Assembly: GCA_965115995.1 (NCBI GenBank)
Contig: OZ220472.1
Coordinates: forward strand, 1,426,001-1,490,000
Reading direction: 5' to 3'
DNA: 64,000 nt
Source of the DNA: Poriferisodalis sp026713105
GTDB taxonomy: Bacteria; Actinomycetota; Acidimicrobiia; Acidimicrobiales; Poriferisodalaceae
Shown: in pieces, positions 15,562-26,039 of the stretch
Layout: each line of letters begins with the position of its first letter
How positions within the stretch are numbered: position 1 is the stretch's first letter
Notes under the pieces: generated by a model
The model's database searches: none
What the model was told of the DNA's origin: nothing
Seen by the model: the letters and a program-made list of their open reading frames with translations, nothing else
Made by a program: the position numbers and the translations under genes

Positions 15562-16092
15562 ATGAGCACAGCGGACCTGCCCGACGAGTTGGTCAACCGG
15601 GTGACCTGGAAGATTCCCAATGCGCTGGCGCTGGTGGGATCGAGAGCCGGCGACGAGCGCAATGCCATGACCACGAGCTGGATCACGCAACTGTCGATGG
15701 AGCCGGTGATCATCGGCATCAGCGTCGAGAACACCGCCGTCACCCACCGGCTGATCTCGGCGGGCGGCTCGTTCTCGGTGAACTTGTGGGACGCGGAGAA
15801 CACCCGGCCATTCGTCAAGTTCTCCAAGCCTGCTGCCTACGAAGCGGGCGGCGACGGCGGACCGGCGACCGGGACGCTGAACGGCTGGTCGACCTATGAA
15901 GCCACCACCGGCGCGCCCGTATTCGTCGACGCTGCGGCGTGGATGGACTGCGAGGTGCGCCACAGCGTCGACCTTGGCACGCACACGCTGTTCATGGGCG
16001 AGCTCGTGGCGGCGGGCATCAACAACGACGAAGTGCGGCTTGCCTCGATGTCGGACACGCGCATGAAGTACGGCGGCGTCAAGCGCCACTGA
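15562..16092 (+). CDS. Flavin reductase-like FMN-binding protein
   Basis: A 176-residue split-barrel protein of the flavin reductase-like domain family. It has WKIPNALALVGSRAGDERNAMTTSW, PVIIGISVENTAVTHRLI and FSVNLWD, the usual FMN-binding strands. Such proteins reduce FMN or FAD with NAD(P)H for monooxygenases, or bind FMN as partners of other enzymes. Two BVMOs and a luciferase-like gene occur in the window, but no direct partner is adjacent. The ATG is at 15562. infA follows after 116 bp. Confidence 0.85.
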   Translation: MSTADLPDELVNRVTWKIPNALALVGSRAGDERNAMTTSWITQLSMEPVIIGISVENTAVTHRLISAGGSFSVNLWDAENTRPFVKFSKPAAYEAGGDGGPATGTLNGWSTYEATTGAPVFVDAAAWMDCEVRHSVDLGTHTLFMGELVAAGINNDEVRLASMSDTRMKYGGVKRH

Positions 16093-16208
16093 ATGGGGCC
16101 TCGGCAGGCCTGCCGCGGGCGGCTTCGAACCTGGGGGGCTACCATGGGATGCCTTGCGTGCTCCGCTGTGGCGGAAATGCAGAACATGCCGCCGACCAGG
16201 GATTCCAC

Positions 16209-16433
16209 GTGCCGAAAGTCAAAGACGACGCCATCTTGCTCGAGGGGAAGACCGTCGAAGCACTCAAGGGCGGCCATTTCCGCATTGAGCTCGACAATGG
16301 GCACGAGGTGTTGGGGCACCTGAGCGGCAAGATGCGCAAGCACCACATCCGGATCCTTCCCGGCGACCGGGTTCAGGTAGAAGTCTCGGCCTACGACCTC
16401 AGCCGGGGCCGCATCACCTACCGCTATAAGTAG
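16209..16433 (+). CDS. infA: Translation initiation factor IF-1
   Basis: A 74-residue OB-fold protein that binds the ribosomal A site during initiation. The match is clear: LLEGKTVEAL, FRIELDNGHEVLGHLSGKMRKHHIRILPGD and the invariant ending DLSRGRITYRYK. The start is GTG at 16209 (MPKVKDDAI after initiation), with AGGGA just upstream. Most actinobacteria keep infA in the ribosomal-protein operon near rpmJ and rpsM. Here it sits between a flavin reductase and an enoyl-CoA hydratase, which starts six bases after its stop. It could be a second infA copy or a relocated single copy. Confidence 0.95.
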   Translation: MPKVKDDAILLEGKTVEALKGGHFRIELDNGHEVLGHLSGKMRKHHIRILPGDRVQVEVSAYDLSRGRITYRYK

Positions 16434-16438
16434 CCGTC

Positions 16439-17284
16439 ATGGGCACCGCAGCACAGCCGTCCAACGGCACAGTGACCTACAGCGTGGAACGGGACCACGC
16501 GGGGGACGTGGCAACGGTCACGCTGAACCGACCCGAGACACTGAACTCGATGAACGACGAGTTCATGAACGACATCACCGAAGCCTTCACCATGGTGGCC
16601 GCCGACGAATCGGTGCGCGCAGTCGTGCTCACGGGCGCCGGGCGCGGATTCTGCTCGGGCGCCGACCTGCGAAATGCGGCTGCCGACGGCGCCGAGGGCG
16701 TCGACGCCGACGCAGCCGGCGAGGCCACCACCGACTCGATGGACAATGCCTTCCATCCGGCAATCCGGGCGGTGGCCGAGTGCCCCGTGCCGACCGTCGC
16801 CCGCATCAACGGCGTGGCCGCAGGCGGGGGCATCGGCTTGTCGATGTCGTGCGATGTCGCCATTGCTGCCCGCTCGGCCTTCTTCGTGGCCACCTTCGGC
16901 CCCCGGCTCGGGATCGTGCCCGACTTGGGCACCACCTGGCAGCTTCCGATGCGCATCGGCCGGGCCAGGGCGTTGGGCATGTCGCTGCTGGGTGAGCGCG
17001 TCACCGCCGATCAGGCCGCCGAATGGGGCCTGGTGTGGAAGACCGTCGACGATGACGAGCTCGACACTGCGGTGACCGAGGTGATCGACGTGCTCCGGCG
17101 CAGCTCGCCGGCGGCAATGGCACGTATCCGGTCTGCCATCGACGGTGCGTCCCAACGCGACCTCGCCGACCAGCTTGACGTCGAAATGGGGCACCAGGCT
17201 GTGCTCATTCCTCGCAACATGTCCCACGGTGCAGAGGCGTTCCTGGCCAAGACCGACCCGTCATTCCCAGGCGAGCGCTACTGA
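16439..17284 (+). CDS. Enoyl-CoA hydratase/isomerase family protein
   Basis: A 281-residue crotonase-fold protein. It has VTLNRPETLNSMNDEF, the oxyanion-hole motif GRGFCSGADL, and NGVAAGGGIGLSMSCDVAIAA with the expected loop. A Glu candidate is in FGPRLGIVPDLGTTWQLP. It probably hydrates 2-enoyl-CoA or acts on related acyl-CoAs in beta-oxidation. It begins five bases after infA and is followed 40 bp later by an acyl-CoA dehydrogenase on the same strand, suggesting one fatty-acid degradation unit. The exact substrate is unknown. Confidence 0.9.
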   Translation: MGTAAQPSNGTVTYSVERDHAGDVATVTLNRPETLNSMNDEFMNDITEAFTMVAADESVRAVVLTGAGRGFCSGADLRNAAADGAEGVDADAAGEATTDSMDNAFHPAIRAVAECPVPTVARINGVAAGGGIGLSMSCDVAIAARSAFFVATFGPRLGIVPDLGTTWQLPMRIGRARALGMSLLGERVTADQAAEWGLVWKTVDDDELDTAVTEVIDVLRRSSPAAMARIRSAIDGASQRDLADQLDVEMGHQAVLIPRNMSHGAEAFLAKTDPSFPGERY

Positions 17285-17323
17285 CCCATCTGCGACCAGG
17301 CGCAGTGCTGGCAGACTGGCGCG

Positions 17324-18553
17324 ATGACCGACACGCTCGAAGCTCCGACAACTGCCGATTCTGCTGCCGCGAGGGTCGATGCAGCCATTGACGGGCTGCT
17401 GGCCTCGTACGATCCCCAGCAGTTGAGTTACGCGGAGTTCCGCGGCGCGCAGTTCGATGCCGGGCTGGCGTGGGTGCACTTCGACGAGGGCCACGGCGGC
17501 CTGGGCGTGAGCCCCAAGCTGCAGCGACGGGTGGAAGAACGGCTGCGGGCGGCGGGTGCGCGGCCCCAGAAGCCCGTCACCTTTTTCATGCATCTCGCCG
17601 GGCCGACCATCCACACCCACGGCAGCGAAGACGTCAAGCGGCGCTTCTTGCGGCCGATGTTCACCGGCGAAGAGCTGTGGTGCCAGCTCTTCAGCGAGCC
17701 GGGAGCGGGCAGCGATTTCGCCGGTCTGGCGACCAAGGCAGTGGCCGACGGGGAAGAGTGGGTGGTGAACGGCCAGAAGGTCTGGAACACCCTGGCGCAT
17801 CTCGGCGACTTCGGCATGCTCGTCACCCGCACCAATCCCGAGGTGCCCAAGCACCGGGGGCTCACCTACTTCGCGCTCGACATGAAAGCGCCCGGCGTGG
17901 AGGTGCGTCCGCTGCGCCAGATCACGGGAGAGGCCGAGTTCAACGAGGTCTACATGACCGACGTACGCGTGCCCGACGCGAACCGCGTCGGCGACGTGGG
18001 TGATGGCTGGCGGGTGTCGCTGACCACGTTGATGAACGAGCGCAACGCCATCGGCGCCGGGGGAGCCGGCCCGCCCAAGCGCGGCTCCGGGCCGATCTCC
18101 GTGCTCGTGAAGCTGTGGAAACAGCGCGAAGAAGCCGATCGCGACGATGTCACCAAGGATCGCCTGACGCAACTGTGGACCCGAGCTGAAGTGCTGCGCC
18201 TCACCAACATGCGAGCCGGCGAGAACCGGCGCAAGGGCAACCCGGGGCCCGAGATGTCGATCGCCAAGCTGGCCTTCGCCGAGCTCAACCAGGCCCTCAT
18301 GACCTGTGCGGTCGACATGATGGGGCCCGACGGGCTCATCGGCTACGACTACACGTTTCGCCGTCCCGGCGACCTCTCGGTGGACGGCTCCGACGGCGGT
18401 GTCCAGCACGGATTCCTGCGGGTGCGCGCCAACTCCATCGAGGGCGGCACCTCAGAGATCATGCGGAACATCCTGGGCGAGCAGGTCCTCGGCCTTCCTG
18501 GCGAGCCCCGCGTCGACAAGGACGTCCCCTGGGTCGAGGTGCCTCGCAACTGA
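17324..18553 (+). CDS. Acyl-CoA dehydrogenase
   Basis: A 409-residue flavoprotein of the acyl-CoA dehydrogenase superfamily. The middle domain has WCQLFSEPGAGSDFAGL and WVVNGQKVWNTLAHLGDFGMLVTRT. The C-terminal helical domain ends with SIEGGTSEIMRNILGEQVLGLPGEPR, the FAD- and substrate-binding signature. It introduces the 2,3 double bond in acyl-CoAs and hands electrons to ETF. It lies downstream of the enoyl-CoA hydratase in one orientation. The N-terminal domain is shorter than in medium-chain enzymes, resembling steroid or branched-chain members. It is convergent with potD. Confidence 0.9.
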   Translation: MTDTLEAPTTADSAAARVDAAIDGLLASYDPQQLSYAEFRGAQFDAGLAWVHFDEGHGGLGVSPKLQRRVEERLRAAGARPQKPVTFFMHLAGPTIHTHGSEDVKRRFLRPMFTGEELWCQLFSEPGAGSDFAGLATKAVADGEEWVVNGQKVWNTLAHLGDFGMLVTRTNPEVPKHRGLTYFALDMKAPGVEVRPLRQITGEAEFNEVYMTDVRVPDANRVGDVGDGWRVSLTTLMNERNAIGAGGAGPPKRGSGPISVLVKLWKQREEADRDDVTKDRLTQLWTRAEVLRLTNMRAGENRRKGNPGPEMSIAKLAFAELNQALMTCAVDMMGPDGLIGYDYTFRRPGDLSVDGSDGGVQHGFLRVRANSIEGGTSEIMRNILGEQVLGLPGEPRVDKDVPWVEVPRN

Positions 18554-18561
18554 GACACCCC

Positions 18562-18574
18562 GACCCATCGGGTC
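18562..18574. terminator. Short inverted repeat between convergent genes
   Basis: GACCC-ATC-GGGTC lies between the acyl-CoA dehydrogenase stop and the potD stop. The stem is 5 bp with a 3-base loop and no T-run. It is only a weak terminator candidate. Confidence 0.3.
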
Positions 18575-18580
18575 ACAGGG

Positions 18581-19720
18581 TCAGCTCTTGGCCTCGGTGA
18601 GCATGTCTTGCACGATCAGGCCCAGGTCGCCCATCTGGGGGATCAGCTCGAGCCGCGCATACACATCGGGCGGCGGGTAGATGCCCGGATCCTCCAGGAT
18701 CTCGTCGAGGATGTACGGCGTTGCGGCCTCGTTCGGGCTGCCGTAGTAGGTGTAGTTGGTCAGCGCAGCGCCGTTCTCTGCTTCGAGCAGGAAATTGATC
18801 ATGGCGTGGGCCGAGCAGACGTTGTCGGCGTTGTGCGGGATGGCCATGGTGTCCACCCAGCGCACGCCGCCCTCGGCGGGGATCGTGTACACGTGGGTCT
18901 CGTACGCGTCGGTCTCGAAGAACGCCTGGGCGAAGCCGCCGCTCCAGCCGTGCGCCACGTCGACCTCGCCGTTGACCAGGTCGTCGCCGAAGGTCACCGA
19001 GTCGTACTTGACCAGCCGGTCGTTGGTGGCCTTGAGCAGGGCACCCGCTTCACGGATGGCGTCCTCATCGCCTGACTCGATGGTCTCGGTGATGCTGTAG
19101 CCCAGGTACTTGAGTGCTGCGGACACCGTCTCGGGAGCGTCGTCGAGCATCGAGATGCCGCCGGGCACCTGCGCTGCGGTGTCGGCGTCGAAGATGACCG
19201 CCCATGTCGACTCGCCGCCGATGGCGTCCAGCGCGTCGTAGGTCATGCCGATGCCAGTAGTGCCCCACTGGTAGGCCACGTGGTACTGATGCTCGGGATC
19301 GAACGGCGGGTTGTCCCACGCGTCGTCGATGTTGGAGACGTTCGGCAGCGCGTCGTAGTTGAGCGCCAGCAGCAGTTCTTCCTCGATCATCAGCGCCACC
19401 ATGTAGTCCGACGGCACGACCAGGTCGTAGATCGCCGCCTCAGACTCGACTTGGCTGAGCATCTGCTCGTTCGATTCGTAGACCGTGTAGTCGACGCTGA
19501 CGCCGGTCTCGTCCTCGAAGGCTGCGAGCAGCTCCTCGTCCATGTAGTCGGCCCAGTTGTAGAAGGCGAGATCGCCGTCGGTTTCGCCGGGCTCGCAGTC
19601 GTCGGCGGCGTTGTCGCTGCCCCCGCCGGCGCATGCGGCGACCACCAGCGCGGCGGCTGCAGCGACTGCTAGCCAGCGTGCTCGGCGCGGTCGCCGCGTC
19701 GTGCTGAATGAGTTGGTCAT
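18581..19720 (-). CDS. potD: Spermidine/putrescine ABC transporter, substrate-binding lipoprotein
   Basis: A 379-residue secreted lipoprotein. The N-terminus has basic residues (RRPRRAR), a hydrophobic stretch and the lipobox VVAAC, then a Ser/Gly-rich linker. The mature part begins DLAFYNWADYMDEELLAAFEDETG, typical of PotD/PotF, with DLVVPSDYMVALM and YQWGTTGIGMTYD further on. It captures polyamines outside the membrane and delivers them to PotBC. It is the last gene of the minus-strand operon GNAT - agmatinase - potA - potB - potC - potD, 55 bp after potC. Specificity between putrescine and spermidine is not resolved. Confidence 0.9.
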   Translation of the reverse strand: MTNSFSTTRRPRRARWLAVAAAAALVVAACAGGGSDNAADDCEPGETDGDLAFYNWADYMDEELLAAFEDETGVSVDYTVYESNEQMLSQVESEAAIYDLVVPSDYMVALMIEEELLLALNYDALPNVSNIDDAWDNPPFDPEHQYHVAYQWGTTGIGMTYDALDAIGGESTWAVIFDADTAAQVPGGISMLDDAPETVSAALKYLGYSITETIESGDEDAIREAGALLKATNDRLVKYDSVTFGDDLVNGEVDVAHGWSGGFAQAFFETDAYETHVYTIPAEGGVRWVDTMAIPHNADNVCSAHAMINFLLEAENGAALTNYTYYGSPNEAATPYILDEILEDPGIYPPPDVYARLELIPQMGDLGLIVQDMLTEAKS

Positions 19721-19775
19721 GTTTCCTCCCTTGCGGACGCTCCGGAATTGCGTCGCTGTATTGCTTGGATCGTGT

Positions 19776-20612
19776 TCATGGCGTGGTGCTCCTGGGGCGC
19801 TGGAGAGCCAGCGAGGCCACCACCAGCGTGATCGACGCAGCCAGCATGAGCGTGGAGATGGCGTTCAGCTCTGGCGTCACGCCCTGGCGGATCGAGCTGA
19901 ACACGTACACCGGCAGCGTCGTCGCTCCCGGCCCTGCGGTGAACGCCGAGATGACGACGTCGTCGAGCGACAGCGTCAGCGCCAGCAGGGCGCCCGCGGC
20001 GATGCCTGGCGCAATCAGCGGCAGCGTCACCCTCCTGAACGTACGCCACGGCGTGGCATACAGATCACGCGCCGCCTCCTCGAGGGTGCGGTCGAACTGA
20101 TCGAGGCGTGCGCGCACCACCACCGCGACGAACGAGATGTTGAACGCGATGTGGCTGAGCGTGATCGTCGTGACGCCCAAGGTGAGCCTGGGGCCGATGA
20201 CGTCGATGAGCTTGAAGGCCTCGGCGAAGAACACCAGCAGCATGACGGCCATGGTGATGTCGGGGATGACGATGGGCAGGTACACGGTGCCGTCGAGCGC
20301 CCGCCGGCCCTTGAAGCGGTAGCGGTCGAGCGCCAGCGCCACCGCGGTGCCGAGCACCGTGGACACGACGGTCGAGGTCACTGCCACGATGAGCGACACC
20401 CGCAGGGCGCTGACGACCTGGGTGTTGCCGAGCGCCTCGCCGTACCAGCGCGGCGAGAGCCCTTGCCAGACGTTGACCCGCTCGGAGTCGTTGAACGAGA
20501 AGATCACGAGCACCACGATCGGCACGTACAAGAACGCGAACACGAACCAGGCGTTGGCCCGCAGCAGGTGCCTCGACGAGCGCTTGGCCCCGGCCGTGCC
20601 CAGATTGCTCAT
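19776..20612 (-). CDS. potC: Polyamine ABC transporter permease PotC
   Basis: A 278-residue inner-membrane permease with six hydrophobic segments. The binding-protein-dependent transport signature EEAARDLYATPWRTFRRVTLPLIAPGI (EAA loop) contacts the ATPase. The N-terminal segment FVFAFLYVPIVVLVIFSFN is typical of PotC. The ATG at 20610-20612 gives MSNLGTAG; an ATG at 20655-20657, overlapping potB, would add 15 residues. It pairs with PotB to form the translocation channel. Confidence 0.9.
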   Translation of the reverse strand: MSNLGTAGAKRSSRHLLRANAWFVFAFLYVPIVVLVIFSFNDSERVNVWQGLSPRWYGEALGNTQVVSALRVSLIVAVTSTVVSTVLGTAVALALDRYRFKGRRALDGTVYLPIVIPDITMAVMLLVFFAEAFKLIDVIGPRLTLGVTTITLSHIAFNISFVAVVVRARLDQFDRTLEEAARDLYATPWRTFRRVTLPLIAPGIAAGALLALTLSLDDVVISAFTAGPGATTLPVYVFSSIRQGVTPELNAISTLMLAASITLVVASLALQRPRSTTP

Positions 20613-20625
20613 GACCGGCGGCCCG

Positions 20626-21581
20626 TCATGGCATGCCCGCCGGTGTTCGCTCGGCATTTGCAGAGTTGCGCTGGTTGATGGCGACCGCCACGAGCATGGC
20701 CACGATCACCAGCACGCTCAGCGCGGCGCCCAGCGGCCAGTTGCGGGCGGCCTGGAACTGGCGTGCCACATAGGAGCCGATGAGCAGCGTCTTGGCGCCG
20801 CCCAGGATCTCGGGCACCACATAGGAGCCGAAGCTGGGCACGAACACCAGCACGCAGCCCGCCACGATGCCTGAGCGGGTGAGCGGCACGGTCACCCGCC
20901 AGAACGCCTTCGACCCGCTCGCATAGAGGTCACGGGCGGCCTCCACCAGGCGCCAGTCCATGCGTTCGAGCGCCACGTACAGCGGCAGCACCATGAAGGT
21001 CAAGAATCCGTACACCATGCCCAGCACCACGGCGGTCGGCGTGAACAGGATCCGGAACGTGCCAAAGCCCATGGCCTCGCTGAGCGCGGAAGCGGGTCCG
21101 TTCGAGCCGAGCAGGAAGCGGATGGCGAAGATGCGCACGAGCCCGTTGGTCCAGAACGGGATCATCACCAGCACGAGCAGCCGGGCCCGCAGCCGAGGTG
21201 GTCGGGTGGCAAGGTAGTAGGCGAACGGGTAAGCGACCACCAAGCACAGCACCGTGGTGAGGAACGCCAGCCACGCTGAGCGGGCAATGATGCCCACGAT
21301 CACGTCGTCGGCGATGCGTTCGTAGGAATTGAGGTTCCAGCCGCTCAGCGACGTGCGGCCCGTGGAGGTGCGCGTCGCGAACGAATACACCGTGATGAGG
21401 CCCAGCGGCACCATGAAGAAGATCAGCAGGTACAGCGCCCCGGGCGAGGCGATGAGCGCTCCCGTGCGCCGCTTCCTGCGCTGAGCAGCGATTTCGGCCG
21501 GCGTCATGGGCGCTGGCGCAGTGGGCTCGGGGCTTGTTGCCGGCTGCGCCGCGGCTGGTTTGGCACGGCGCAACGGGGGCA

Positions 21582-21582
<1 letters not shown>
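20626..21582 (-). CDS. potB: Polyamine ABC transporter permease PotB
   Basis: A 318-residue permease. After a proline/alanine-rich cytoplasmic N-terminus (about 45 residues) come six membrane segments, starting LIASPGALYLLIFFMVPLGLITVYSF. The EAA loop reads VEAARDLYASGSKAFWRVTVPLTRSGIVAG. The ATG at 21580-21582 shares its A with the potA TGA (TGATG), so translation is probably coupled. It imports polyamines together with PotC, PotA and PotD. Confidence 0.9.
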
Positions 21583-22681
<1,099 letters not shown>

Positions 22682-22685
<4 letters not shown>

Positions 22686-23704
22686 GTGAGTCCCACCGGG
22701 TCAAACGGCGCTCCGGCGCGCACTGCCTGGGTGCAGATGAAGTCGTGGGCGATGGTGGCCGCGGCGAGCGCCGTGATCTCCGACACGTCGTAGGCGGGCG
22801 CAACCTCGACCACATCCATCCCGACGATGTCGAACGGCGCGAGCCCGCGCACGATCTCGAGCGCCTGTGCCGTGCTCAGCCCGCCCGCCACGGGCGTGCC
22901 GGTGCCCGGGGCAAACGCAGGATCGATGCAGTCGATGTCGAAGGTGACATACGCCCGGTGATCGCCCACCTGCTCACGCACCACTTCCAGCACGGCCGCG
23001 GGGCCGTTGCGATGCACCCACGGCGCACCCAGCACCGTGAAGCCGCAGTCGTCGTTGTGGGTGCGGATGCCGATCTGCACCGAGACCGAGGGGTCGATGA
23101 TGCCCTCGCGCAGTGCCCGCAGGAACATCGAGCCGTGATCGAGCCGCCCTTCGTCGTCGGGCCACGTGTCGGGGTGCGCATCGAAGTGGATGAGCGCGAG
23201 CGGGCCGTGCTTGGCGGCGTGGGCTCGCAGCAGCGGGTAGGTGACGAAATGGTCGCCGCCGAAGGTCACCATCTGCGCGTCATTGGCGAGGATCTGTGCT
23301 GCGTGGCTCTCGATGCGCTCGACGGCTTCGGTGGGATGGCCGTAGTCGATGAAGCAGTCGCCGTAGTCTGCAACGGCGAGATGGTCGAAAGGGTCGAATC
23401 CGAACGGGTAGGCGTCGAGCTCGGCGAGCCCCGTTGATGCCGCCCGGATGGCGCGTGGGCCGAGCCGGGCGCCGGGCCGGTTTGAGGTGGCCATGTCGAA
23501 GGGAATGCCCGACACCACGATGTCGGCATCGGCGATGTCGCGGGTGTAGCGGCGCCGCAGGAACGACAGCGCCCCGCCGTAGGTCATCTCGGGCAGGCGG
23601 CCGTGCCACTGGTCTGAACGGAATGCCTGGTCGCCGATGTTCTCGGGGTCGGCCCCGGCCACGAGGCCCCCGCCGCCGGAAGGCGATTCGTCGGCGTCGC
23701 TCAT
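22682..23704 (-). CDS. speB: Agmatinase-family ureohydrolase
   Basis: A 340-residue arginase-superfamily enzyme. The two-metal (Mn) ligands are visible in TFGGDHFVTYPL, IHFDAHPDTW and FDIDCIDPAFAPGTGTP. Agmatinases hydrolyse agmatine to putrescine and urea, which matches its place between a GNAT gene and the polyamine transporter. Guanidinobutyrase or guanidinopropionase activity is an alternative within the family. The ATG at 23702-23704 overlaps the GNAT stop as ATGA. A Gly-rich N-terminal segment (PSGGGGLVAGADP) precedes the core. Confidence 0.9.
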
Positions 23705-24372
23705 GTGCTCTGGTGGGGGAGTTCGGGGTTGTGCCACACGATCAGCGCCGCCCAGCTGTCCGTTGCCGGATCGGTGATGTAGTTCGGCAGGCCGCGCACG
23801 GCTTCGAAACCGTTCTCGATCTGGAAGCTCAGCGTGCGGTCATACAGCCGGCCCTCCCGTACCTCGCCGATGTATTCGTCGGCTGTCATGTCGGCCTTGT
23901 GGTCGACAAATCCGGGAATGACGCCGCCCGCCACGATGCCGTCGAGTCCGAGGTCGACGCAAACCTGCTTGCGCAGCACGTAGAGCTCAGCGCCGACGCC
24001 TCGGCGACGGTGGGAAACCCGGGTGGCGATGCTGGTGCCGTAGTACCAGCGACCGTCGGGGATGTGCCCGCTGCTGCTGTGGTCATCGGGTACGAGGTCG
24101 GCGATTGTGTGAATCGGGTTCGCGAGGTCAAAATCGCAGCGAATCCCGACGCCCATCGCGACCAGCTCGTCGCCGTCGAAGCCTGCGAAGCACCCTTCGG
24201 GAAAGTCACGCGCGAGCTGATCGAACGCAGCGGCGTCGTACAGGTCTCCTGGATCGGCGGTGGGGTGGGAGGCCAGTTCCAATGCCTCGAGCTCGGCGGC
24301 CCATTCCGGCACGATCCGGGCGTAAGCCAGGCCTGAGCGTTCACCGACAGACACGGCTTGGATCTCACGCAT
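23701..24372 (-). CDS. GNAT-family N-acetyltransferase
   Basis: A 223-residue acyl-CoA-dependent acetyltransferase. The acetyl-CoA pyrophosphate loop is SHRRRGVGAELYVLRKQ, after strand SIATRVS. It is the first gene of the polyamine operon and overlaps agmatinase, so acetylation of agmatine or a polyamine is a reasonable but unproven guess. The ATG at 24370-24372 gives MREIQAVSVGERSGLAYARIV. The 180-bp gap to the divergent FAD oxidoreductase should contain promoters for both units. Confidence 0.82.
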   Translation of the reverse strand: MREIQAVSVGERSGLAYARIVPEWAAELEALELASHPTADPGDLYDAAAFDQLARDFPEGCFAGFDGDELVAMGVGIRCDFDLANPIHTIADLVPDDHSSSGHIPDGRWYYGTSIATRVSHRRRGVGAELYVLRKQVCVDLGLDGIVAGGVIPGFVDHKADMTADEYIGEVREGRLYDRTLSFQIENGFEAVRGLPNYITDPATDSWAALIVWHNPELPHQST

Positions 24373-24552
24373 CGCAGAACCCCCACGGACGACTGCGGCA
24401 TCCAACTGCCGCGAGAGACATTACTGCTGCGGCTGCGGTTCTCCGGCCGGTAAGCGCAGCGAGGACGAGCGGCGGCCAGTGGCGTCCGCAGACGGCTCAG
24501 GCTCGGCGCGGAGCGTCGCGATCGGGCAGGGCATGGGGCTAGTTTCCGCGTC

Positions 24553-26004
24553 ATGGCGGCGAGTGCTGATTCTGATCCGTGGTCGCTCGACACGGCGTCG
24601 ACGGTGCCGCTGTGGATCGACCGGCTGGATCCGCCGATCGCACACCGGCCCGGCCTCGACGGCGATCTGGACGTCGATGTTGCGATCGTGGGCGGCGGCT
24701 TCAGCGGGTTGTGGGCTGCCTACTACCTGAAACGCCTCGAGCCTGCGTTGCGTGTGGCAGTGCTGGAACGGCATCACTGCGGTTTCGGGGCCTCGGGGCG
24801 CAACGGCGGCTGGGCAGTGGGGGAGCTGGCGGGTTCGGCTTTCGACTACGCCCGGCGTTCCAGCCCCGGCGAATCGAAGCGGCTGGTGAGGGCCGTGTTC
24901 GATGCTGTGGACGAGATCGGACGGGTGGCCGCGGTGGAGCAGATCGACTGCGACTATGCCAAGGGCGGCACCATCCGGCTGGCCCGCACGCGTCCCCAAG
25001 CCGAACGCCAGGCGGCCGAGATTGGCGAGGCCCGCAGCTTCGGGCTCACCGAAGACGAGATCCGCCTGCTTGACGCCGACGAAGCCCGTGAGCAGCTCAA
25101 CGCGACCGAGGTCCGCAGCGGCATCCTGCTCGGCCCCTCCGCCGTCGTGGACCCCGCCAAGCTGGCGCTGGGGCTGGCCTGTGCCGCCGAGGCGTCGGGA
25201 GTGGAGATCTACGAACAGACCCGTGCGACGGGCATCGGCGATGGCGCAGTGCAGATTGCCGCCGAAGGTGCACGCGGTTCGCCGGCCGGCCGGGGCCGCT
25301 GCGAAGTGCGGGCACCGGTGATCGTCCGCGCCACTGAGGCCTACACCCGCGATCTCCGTGGGCAGCGGCGTGACATCCTGCCGGTGTACTCGCGGATGAT
25401 CGCCACCGAACCGCTGCCAGACGAGATCTTCGATGACATCGGTTTGGCCCACCGCCCCAGCTTCGCCGACGACCGCCGCATGGTCACCTACGGCCAGCGC
25501 ACCGCCGACAACCGGATCGCCTTCGGCGCAACAGGCGTTCCGTACAGCTTCGGCTCGCGGATCGTCCCGGCCGCCGAGACCCATTCGGGCATGCACCACC
25601 GGATCTGGCGGGTGCTCGTCGAGATGCTGCCGCAGGTGGCCGACGCACGCATCACCCACCGCTGGGGCGGCGTACTGGGCATTCCCCGCAACTGGCTGCC
25701 CGGCGTCCGATTCGACCCCCGCACCGGCGAAGGCGTGCTGGGCGGCTATGTCGGCGAGGGCGTGGCGGCGTCCAACCTCGCAGGTCGCACGATGGCCGAT
25801 CTGATCGCCGAACGGGACACCGAGCGCACCAGCCTGCCCTGGGTGGGGGTGAGTTCCCGTCGCTGGGAACCCGAGCCGCTGCGCTGGCTGGGAGTTCGCG
25901 CCAGCCGGGCGCTGCTGGGCGTGGCCGACCACCACGAGCAGCGCTCAGACCGCCCAGACCGTCTGGCATCAGGAATAGCCAAGCTCCTGCGAGGCGGCCA
26001 CTAG
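24553..26004 (+). CDS. FAD-dependent amine oxidoreductase (PuuB-like, DAO family)
   Basis: A 483-residue flavoprotein. The dinucleotide-binding motif VAIVGGGFSGLWAAYYL is near residue 43, followed by ERHHCGFGASGRNGGW, characteristic of gamma-glutamylputrescine oxidase-like enzymes, and the C-terminal FAD contact GYVGEGVAASNLAGR. It probably oxidises an amine or amino acid with O2 or another acceptor. Its divergent arrangement with the agmatinase/potABCD operon supports a polyamine-related substrate, which is inference. No PuuA-type ligase is in the window, so the free amine rather than a glutamyl amide could be used. Confidence 0.85.
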   Translation: MAASADSDPWSLDTASTVPLWIDRLDPPIAHRPGLDGDLDVDVAIVGGGFSGLWAAYYLKRLEPALRVAVLERHHCGFGASGRNGGWAVGELAGSAFDYARRSSPGESKRLVRAVFDAVDEIGRVAAVEQIDCDYAKGGTIRLARTRPQAERQAAEIGEARSFGLTEDEIRLLDADEAREQLNATEVRSGILLGPSAVVDPAKLALGLACAAEASGVEIYEQTRATGIGDGAVQIAAEGARGSPAGRGRCEVRAPVIVRATEAYTRDLRGQRRDILPVYSRMIATEPLPDEIFDDIGLAHRPSFADDRRMVTYGQRTADNRIAFGATGVPYSFGSRIVPAAETHSGMHHRIWRVLVEMLPQVADARITHRWGGVLGIPRNWLPGVRFDPRTGEGVLGGYVGEGVAASNLAGRTMADLIAERDTERTSLPWVGVSSRRWEPEPLRWLGVRASRALLGVADHHEQRSDRPDRLASGIAKLLRGGH

Positions 26005-26039
26005 CACCGTCCCGGCACCGGCGTCGATCGCGGGAGCTA

